Origin: an uncultured Flavobacteriales bacterium
GTDB lineage: Bacteria; Bacteroidota; Bacteroidia; Flavobacteriales_E; Vicingaceae
DNA length: 29,121 nucleotides
Assembly (NCBI GenBank): GCA_937925525.1
Contig: CALALS010000081.1
Span: 1 to 29,121 of the forward strand
Direction of reading: 5' to 3'
Made by a program: the position numbers and the translations under genes. The notes beneath the pieces are model-generated. The model was not told where the DNA came from and made no database searches. It saw nothing but the letters and a program-made list of their open reading frames with translations. Positions 24,192-29,121 of this stretch are shown piece by piece; position 1 is the first letter of the stretch; each line of letters starts with the position of its first letter.

Positions 24192-25508
24192 ATGAGCAAC
24201 ACTCAAGTTGAAAAATTACCTTACAAAGTAAAAGATATTTCTTTAGCCGCATGGGGAAGAAAAGAAATTAATTTAGCAGAAGCAGAAATGCCGGGCTTAA
24301 TGGCAATTCGTGAAGAATATGGCGACAGCAAACCTTTAGCAGGTGCTAGAATAGCTGGATGTCTTCATATGACAATACAAACTGCCGTATTAATTGAGAC
24401 ATTAGTTCACCTTGGTGCTGATGTTACCTGGTCTTCATGTAACATTTTCTCTACACAAGACCATGCTGCCGCTGCAATTGCTGAAGCAGGAGTTCCAGTA
24501 TTTGCATGGAAAGGAATGAACGAAGAAGAATTTGATTGGTGTATTGAACAAACACTTCACGCATTTAAAGATGGGCAACCGTTGAACATGATTTTAGATG
24601 ATGGAGGTGATTTAACCAATATGGTTTTAGATAGATTTCCTGAACTAGTTAAAGACATCAGAGGTCTTTCTGAAGAAACCACTACCGGTGTTCACAGACT
24701 TTACGAAAGAATGAAGAAGGGAACTCTTCCTATGCCTGCCATTAACATCAATGACTCAGTTACTAAATCTAAGTTTGACAACAAATATGGTTGTAAAGAA
24801 TCATTAGTTGACGCTATCAGAAGAGCTACAGATGTAATGATTGCAGGTAAAGTTGCTGTTGTTGCAGGTTACGGTGATGTTGGTAAAGGTTCTGCTGCTT
24901 CATTAAGAGGTGCAGGCGCAAGAGTAATTGTTACTGAAATTGACCCAATTTGTGCTTTACAAGCTGCTATGGATGGTTTCCAAGTAATTAAAATGGAAAG
25001 AGCAATTCCTATGGCTGACATAGTTGTTACTGCCACAGGTAACAAAGACATCATTACCGGAAAACATTTCGAAAAAATGAAAGACAAAACCATTGTATGT
25101 AATATCGGTCACTTTGATAATGAAATTGATGTAGCATGGTTAAAAAAGAATCACGGTAATACTAAAGAAGAAATTAAGCCACAGGTGGATAAATACACTG
25201 TTAATGGCAATGATATTATTCTTTTGGCGGAAGGTAGATTAGTAAACTTAGGTTGTGCTACCGGTCACCCTTCATTTGTAATGAGTAATTCATTTACCAA
25301 CCAAACTTTGGCACAGTTAGAGTTATGGAAAAACCATAAAAACTACGAAAACAAAGTGTACATGCTTCCAAAACATTTAGATGAAAAGGTAGCTGCTTTA
25401 CATTTAGCTAAAATTGGTGTTGAGCTGGAAGAATTAACTAAAGACCAAGCTGATTATATTGGCGTTGACGTTAAAGGTCCATACAAACCAGAATACTACA
25501 GATATTAA
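24192..25508 (+). CDS. ahcY: Adenosylhomocysteinase (S-adenosyl-L-homocysteine hydrolase)
   Basis: Splits S-adenosylhomocysteine reversibly into adenosine and homocysteine, relieving product inhibition of methyltransferases; NAD+-dependent cytosolic tetramer. 438 residues, normal length. Motifs: GCLHMTIQTAVLIETL (56-71), SSCNIFSTQDHAAAAIA (81-97), DDGGDLTN (136-143), the catalytic-lysine segment NINDSVTKSKFDN (185-197), the Rossmann motif AGYGDVGKGSA (225-235) and the C-terminal KGPYKPEYYRY, which reaches into the neighbouring subunit. It is a single gene with its own promoter and strong terminator, divergent from the phosphopantetheinyl transferase. Confidence 0.99.
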   Translation: MSNTQVEKLPYKVKDISLAAWGRKEINLAEAEMPGLMAIREEYGDSKPLAGARIAGCLHMTIQTAVLIETLVHLGADVTWSSCNIFSTQDHAAAAIAEAGVPVFAWKGMNEEEFDWCIEQTLHAFKDGQPLNMILDDGGDLTNMVLDRFPELVKDIRGLSEETTTGVHRLYERMKKGTLPMPAININDSVTKSKFDNKYGCKESLVDAIRRATDVMIAGKVAVVAGYGDVGKGSAASLRGAGARVIVTEIDPICALQAAMDGFQVIKMERAIPMADIVVTATGNKDIITGKHFEKMKDKTIVCNIGHFDNEIDVAWLKKNHGNTKEEIKPQVDKYTVNGNDIILLAEGRLVNLGCATGHPSFVMSNSFTNQTLAQLELWKNHKNYENKVYMLPKHLDEKVAALHLAKIGVELEELTKDQADYIGVDVKGPYKPEYYRY

Positions 25509-25529
25509 TTTTCAATATAATTTACTGTC

Positions 25530-25559
25530 AAGACCACTCCGAAAAGGGTGGTCTTTTTT
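25530..25559 (+). terminator. Rho-independent terminator of ahcY
   Basis: A 10-base stem AAGACCACTC / GGGTGGTCTT with one G-T wobble and a 6-base CGAAAA loop, followed by a T6 run, begins 21 bases after the ahcY stop. It ends right before the grpE promoter element. Confidence 0.92.
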
Positions 25560-25561
25560 AT

Positions 25562-25569
25562 TACATTTG
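25562..25569 (+). promoter_or_regulatory. -7 promoter element (TACATTTG) of grpE-dnaJ
   Basis: Exact TAnnTTTG match followed by CA, two bases after the T-run of the ahcY terminator. The leader to the grpE ATG would be about 70 bases. Confidence 0.5.
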
Positions 25570-25576
25570 CAGCCCA

Positions 25577-25593
25577 ACTGACAAAATGTCGGT
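25577..25593. promoter_or_regulatory. Imperfect palindrome ACTGACA-AAA-TGTCGGT at the likely grpE transcription start
   Basis: Seven-base arms match at six positions around a 3-base centre, beginning 8 bases after the -7 element, where a repressor would block initiation. It does not match the CIRCE/HrcA operator (TTAGCACTC-N9-GAGTGCTAA). It is a candidate heat-shock operator by position only. Confidence 0.4.
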
Positions 25594-25645
25594 ATTGCTT
25601 CAATGGCAGAATTATTGCTAAACCAATAACATTAAATTTTCAACC

Positions 25646-26221
25646 ATGGAAGAGAATAAATTAAACGAAGAAGAACAAAAGGCTGAAGAGCAAATAAATC
25701 AGGAAGAAGAAATGTTTAAGTCAAAAAAGAAAGAAGAAAACCCTGAAAACCAATCCGAACAAAAAGAAGAAAAGAAAGAACTTAGCTGGGAAGAAAAGTA
25801 TAACGAATTGAACGACAAGCACCTTAGGCTTTATTCTGAGTTTGAAAATTTTAGAAAACGTAACGCAAAAGAACGTATTGAACTTATCAAGTTTGCTTCA
25901 GAAGAAATTATTAAAGCTATCCTTCCTGTTGTAGATGATTTTGACAGAGCAATTAAACAAATTAATGAGCAACCTGACAAATTTGACATAGAAGGCATAA
26001 AACTAATTCACAACAAACTTTCCAACACACTTACACAAAATGGCCTAAAACCAATTGAATGTAAAGCGGGAGACAACTTTGACGTTAGCTCACATGAAGC
26101 CATAACTCAAATTCCGGCTCCTGAAGATAAACTAAAAGGAAAGGTGGTTGACGTAGTAGAAAAAGGCTACACGCTTCATGATAAGGTTATTCGTTATTCC
26201 AAAGTTGTAGTAGGTCAATAA
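25646..26221 (+). CDS. grpE: Nucleotide exchange factor GrpE
   Basis: Releases ADP from DnaK during the Hsp70 chaperone cycle. 191 residues. A very acidic Glu/Lys-rich, probably disordered head (about 1-50) is followed by the dimeric coiled coil and the conserved FENFRKRNAKERIELIKFA segment, then ILPVVDDFDRAI and the C-terminal beta-wing with HEAITQIPAPED, VVDVVEKGYTLHDKVIRYSKVVV. It is separated from dnaJ by 9 bases, so the two are surely one operon. dnaK is not in this window. Confidence 0.97.
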   Translation: MEENKLNEEEQKAEEQINQEEEMFKSKKKEENPENQSEQKEEKKELSWEEKYNELNDKHLRLYSEFENFRKRNAKERIELIKFASEEIIKAILPVVDDFDRAIKQINEQPDKFDIEGIKLIHNKLSNTLTQNGLKPIECKAGDNFDVSSHEAITQIPAPEDKLKGKVVDVVEKGYTLHDKVIRYSKVVVGQ

Positions 26222-26230
26222 AATTTCAGC

Positions 26231-27385
26231 ATGGCAAAAAGAGATTATTACGAAATATTAGGAGTTAGCAAAAGTGCGTCTGCTGATGAAATAAAAAAAG
26301 CTTACCGAAAATTGGCCATGAAATATCATCCTGACAAAAATCCGGATGACAAAACTGCCGAAGAAAAGTTTAAAGAGGCAGCTGAGGCCTACGAAGTGTT
26401 AAGTAATCCTCAAAAAAAGCAACAGTATGACCAATTTGGACATTCTGCATTCGGTCAAGGTCAAGGAGGATTTGGCGGAGGTGGAATGGACATGAATGAC
26501 ATTTTTGAGCAATTTGGAGATATTTTTGGCGGAGCATTTGGTGGCGGATTTGGAGGTTTTAGTGGCGGTGGAAGAAGAAAAGCCAGATACAAAGGAACAA
26601 GCTTAAGAATAAAAGTAAAACTTACTTTAGAAGAGGTTCAAAAAGGAGCCACAAAAAAAATTAAAGTAAAAAAGTTAGTTAATGCACCGGGAGTGGAATT
26701 TGGCGATTGTTCTGTTTGTCATGGCTCAGGTCAAGTAACTAGAGTAAGCAACACTTTTTTAGGAAGAATGCAAACTTCAGCACCATGCGATAGTTGTAGA
26801 GGAACCGGACAAAAAATCACTAAAAAACCTAAAGAAGCAGACGTAAACGGTCAACTGACAAAAGAAGAAGTTATTTCAATAGACATTCCTGCAGGAGTTG
26901 AAGACGGTATGCAGCTTTCAGTATCAGGAAAAGGAAACGAAGGACCTTTTAATGGCGTAAACGGAGATTTAATAGTAGCCATTGAGGAAATTCCACACGA
27001 AATTTTTAAACGAGAGGGAAACCATGTTGTTTACAGACACAACATTAGCATTCCGGAAGCAATACTAGGCGCAAATGCTGAAATTCCTACGCTTGACGGT
27101 AAAGTAAAAATAACACTTGAAAAAGGAACCCAATCGGGTAAAATACTTCGTTTAAAAGGCAAAGGAATTCCTGATGTAAACGGCTATGGAAAAGGCGACC
27201 AGCTAATAGAAGTTCATGTTTATATCCCAAAGGACATTACCAAAGAAGAAAAGCAATTTCTTGAAAAATCTATGGAATCAGGAAGCTTTAAGCCAAATCC
27301 TTCAGAAGGTGAAAAAGGCTTTTTCGATAAAGTAAAAGACTATTTTCATGTTCTTGTAATTTGTGTTGGTTCTTTTTTTAGTTAG
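26231..27385 (+). CDS. dnaJ: Chaperone protein DnaJ (Hsp40) with reduced zinc finger
   Basis: Delivers unfolded proteins to DnaK and stimulates its ATPase. 384 residues: J-domain (1-70, HPD at 33-35), Gly/Phe-rich linker (about 74-114), substrate-binding domain with the zinc-finger insert (about 120-215) and C-terminal domain. Only two CxxCxGxG motifs are present (160-167 and 186-193), where the classical protein has four. By the spacing and the following GQV they correspond to motifs 2 and 3, so one zinc site is kept and the other lost. From memory, shortened fingers occur in other Bacteroidota. After the usual GFFDKVKDYF end the frame adds a hydrophobic tail (VLVICVGSFF). Confidence 0.96.
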   Translation: MAKRDYYEILGVSKSASADEIKKAYRKLAMKYHPDKNPDDKTAEEKFKEAAEAYEVLSNPQKKQQYDQFGHSAFGQGQGGFGGGGMDMNDIFEQFGDIFGGAFGGGFGGFSGGGRRKARYKGTSLRIKVKLTLEEVQKGATKKIKVKKLVNAPGVEFGDCSVCHGSGQVTRVSNTFLGRMQTSAPCDSCRGTGQKITKKPKEADVNGQLTKEEVISIDIPAGVEDGMQLSVSGKGNEGPFNGVNGDLIVAIEEIPHEIFKREGNHVVYRHNISIPEAILGANAEIPTLDGKVKITLEKGTQSGKILRLKGKGIPDVNGYGKGDQLIEVHVYIPKDITKEEKQFLEKSMESGSFKPNPSEGEKGFFDKVKDYFHVLVICVGSFFS

Positions 27386-27408
27386 CCTCTTTCATATTTA
27401 GTTTTTCT

Positions 27409-27416
27409 TAAATTAG
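27409..27416 (+). promoter_or_regulatory. Candidate -7 element (TAAATTAG) of the ABC exporter operon
   Basis: One mismatch to TAnnTTTG, 9 bases before the ATG of the ATPase gene. The spacing implies an almost leaderless transcript. Read-through from dnaJ is also possible because no terminator hairpin lies between. Confidence 0.25.
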
Positions 27417-27425
27417 CCCTTTCTT

Positions 27426-28355
27426 ATGCTAAGAACAGAACATATTGTTAAAACCTATGCGCATCATACTGCATTGAATGATGTTTCTATTGAGGTTCCT
27501 CCACAAAGTATTTTTGGTTTGCTTGGTCCAAATGGGGCTGGTAAAACATCTTTGATAAGAATCATTAATCAAATTACAGGACCGGATAGCGGAAAAGTTT
27601 TTCTAAACAATGAGCCTCTACAACCCAAACATATTGAAATGATTGGCTACCTGCCGGAGGAAAGAGGTTTATACAAAAAAATGAAAGTAGGCGAACAGGC
27701 TATTTATTTAGCCATGTTAAAGGGAATGGATAGAAAAGTGGCCAAAGAAAAACTAATTGAATGGTTTAAGCGATTTGATATTATTAACTGGTGGAACAAA
27801 AAAGTGGAAGAACTATCAAAAGGAATGGCACAAAAAGTCCAGTTTATAGTTACTGTTTTGCATGAGCCAAAGCTTCTTATTCTTGACGAACCTTTTTCCG
27901 GTTTTGACCCCATTAATACTCAAATTATAAAAAACGAAATACTTTCACTTAAAGAAAAAGGAACTACTGTTATTTTCTCAACTCACAACATGAGCTCTGT
28001 GGAAGAAATTTGCGACCATATTGCTTTAATCAACCGTTCAAAGAAGATATTGGATGGAAAAGTAAATGAGATTAGACAAGAGTTTAAAGACAACACATGG
28101 AAGGTTGAGTTTAAAGGGCAAATGATTGCTTTTACCAATTCACTTTGGACAGCCGGAGAAATAATTGACAAGCAAACCGTAAAGGATATTAACTCAGTTG
28201 TTATAAAACTAGATGAATCTTCTAAGATTAATCAAGTGCTACAAAATGTTCTTTCGCAAGTAGAAATTATTTCTGTAAACGAAATACTTCCTAGCATGAA
28301 TGATATTTTCATCAAAAAAGTAAGTGAAATTAATGCTGAAGTATCTGCCGCATGA
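27426..28355 (+). CDS. ABC transporter ATP-binding protein (NatA-like)
   Basis: ATPase subunit of an ABC-2 type exporter, peripheral to the inner membrane. 309 residues. Walker A GPNGAGKT (34-41), the Q-loop region reads YLPEERGLY (75-83), as in NatA-type proteins where Glu replaces Gln, signature LSKGMAQK (130-137), Walker B LLILDEP (150-156), D-loop SGFD and switch His187 (STHNMS). The last 100 residues form the C-terminal extension typical of the NatA/DrrA group. Its stop overlaps the permease start by 4 bases (ATGA). Substrate is unknown; sodium, drugs or lipids are all exported by relatives. Confidence 0.95.
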   Translation: MLRTEHIVKTYAHHTALNDVSIEVPPQSIFGLLGPNGAGKTSLIRIINQITGPDSGKVFLNNEPLQPKHIEMIGYLPEERGLYKKMKVGEQAIYLAMLKGMDRKVAKEKLIEWFKRFDIINWWNKKVEELSKGMAQKVQFIVTVLHEPKLLILDEPFSGFDPINTQIIKNEILSLKEKGTTVIFSTHNMSSVEEICDHIALINRSKKILDGKVNEIRQEFKDNTWKVEFKGQMIAFTNSLWTAGEIIDKQTVKDINSVVIKLDESSKINQVLQNVLSQVEIISVNEILPSMNDIFIKKVSEINAEVSAA

Positions 28356-29121
28356 ATAAAATTTGGCTCATCATAAAGCGAGAATATCTCACAAGAGTTA
28401 AAAAGAAATCATTTATTCTTTTAACCATTCTTGGGCCTATTTTAATGGCAGCAGTAATGATTGTTCCGGCTTGGATTGCATTAAAAGACAAAGATTTTCA
28501 AATTGTAGAAGTAGTTGATGAAACAGGAGTTTTAGGAAAAGAATTGAAGTCTACAACTGATGTTGGGTTTTATCATAACTATGATAATTTGCCCGATGCA
28601 AGAGAAAATCTTTACAAAGAAAATTACACTTCCATTCTCTACATCCCTAGAAATTTTATTCACTCTGAAGTTCAAGTTTACTATAGAAAACAACCGGGTG
28701 TAAGCACTATTCAATTTTTAAAAAACTCGGTAAAAGGTTTGATTGAAGATGACTATTTACTTCAAAAATGTGGAATTACTAGAAGTGATTTAAAAAATGA
28801 AGTGCCTGGAATAAACATTACCACTCATAAACAAAATGAAAATGGAAGTATAGAACAGACTTCAAATACAGGAAGCATGATAATAGGTATTGGTGCTGCT
28901 TTATTAATTTATATGTTCATCTTCATTTATGGTGTGCAGGTAATGAGAGGGGTAATAGAAGAAAAAACCAGCCGTATAGTTGAAATCATTATTTCTAGCG
29001 TTAAGCCGTTTCAATTAATGATGGGGAAAATTGTAGGAATTGCCATGGTGGGATTAACCCAATTTCTGCTTTGGATAATACTTTCAACTATATTCATTCA
29101 AATTGGTGGAGTTGCAATAGC
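28352..29121 (+). CDS. ABC-2 type permease (NatB-like), 3' end cut by window
   Basis: Membrane subunit of the exporter. The frame is open for 256 codons from the ATG at 28352 to the window edge. A basic cytoplasmic start (IIKREYLTRVKKK) leads into TM1 (about 23-45). A large extracytoplasmic domain (about 46-170) follows, then TM2 (about 174-197), the diagnostic cytoplasmic segment VMRGVIEEKTSRIVEIIISS, and TM3 (VGLTQFLLWIILSTIFIQI). This order matches the COG1668/NatB group. It is coupled to the ATPase gene. The remaining membrane helices lie beyond the window. Confidence 0.93.
   Translation, partial: MNKIWLIIKREYLTRVKKKSFILLTILGPILMAAVMIVPAWIALKDKDFQIVEVVDETGVLGKELKSTTDVGFYHNYDNLPDARENLYKENYTSILYIPRNFIHSEVQVYYRKQPGVSTIQFLKNSVKGLIEDDYLLQKCGITRSDLKNEVPGINITTHKQNENGSIEQTSNTGSMIIGIGAALLIYMFIFIYGVQVMRGVIEEKTSRIVEIIISSVKPFQLMMGKIVGIAMVGLTQFLLWIILSTIFIQIGGVAI

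Noticed and set aside
25577..25645. CIRCE operator before grpE
   Set aside because: The palindrome present does not resemble TTAGCACTC-N9-GAGTGCTAA in arms or spacing.

Overview
The window is compact, AT-rich bacterial chromosome, with nearly every base inside a gene and no gene-free stretch longer than about 170 bases. Three features point to the Bacteroidota, probably a Flavobacteriia/Cryomorphaceae-like lineage. Promoter-like -7 elements of the TAnnTTTG type lie in front of many genes. Start codons lack Shine-Dalgarno sequences. The gene content includes a type IX secretion cargo protein, a bacterial group II-like GGGP synthase, atpD-atpC standing apart from the other ATP synthase genes, a DnaJ with a shortened zinc finger, and a Bacteroidota-type exonuclease/GIY-YIG protein. 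I saw no rRNA or tRNA genes, CRISPR arrays, insertion sequences or phage genes. Species cannot be named from the sequence.

Layout. 1-2191 (minus): deoC followed by an aldehyde dehydrogenase that runs off the left edge, together a likely deoxyribose-5-phosphate/acetaldehyde pathway. 2287-3651 (plus): a protein shaped like the exonuclease + GIY-YIG family but apparently lacking the catalytic residues of both domains. 3782-8839 (plus): a giant exported protein with 16 tandem TPR-like repeats and a long coiled coil. 9006-9422 (minus): mscL. 9531-11788 (plus): aroB-aroA, two shikimate pathway enzymes, translationally coupled. 11777-12514 (minus): an outer-membrane beta-barrel protein. 12562-13503 (plus): a surface protein with a type IX sorting tail. 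13539-14555 (plus): threonine aldolase. 14624-17905 (plus): serC-serA-DUF1015, a serine biosynthesis operon carrying an unassigned DUF1015 protein. 17880-18698 (minus): membrane-anchored alpha/beta hydrolase. 18780-20588 (minus): atpD-atpC. 20777-22302 (plus): ribF and an exported leucine-rich-repeat protein. 22269-24111 (minus): phosphopantetheinyl transferase, GGGP synthase and an unrecognised protein. 24192-25508 (plus): ahcY with a clear terminator. 25646-27385 (plus): grpE-dnaJ without dnaK. 27426-29121 (plus): a NatA/NatB-like ABC exporter, its permease cut by the right edge.

Most of the genes are housekeeping. Co-directional genes touch or overlap by a few bases, and three convergent pairs overlap tail to tail. 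The parts most worth a second look are the 1,685-residue repeat protein, the apparently doubly inactivated nuclease, the DUF1015 protein in a serine operon, the PPTase-GGGPS-unknown cluster, and several inverted repeats placed on likely promoters (aroB, grpE, the beta-barrel protein). I found no obvious new multi-gene defence or mobile system.
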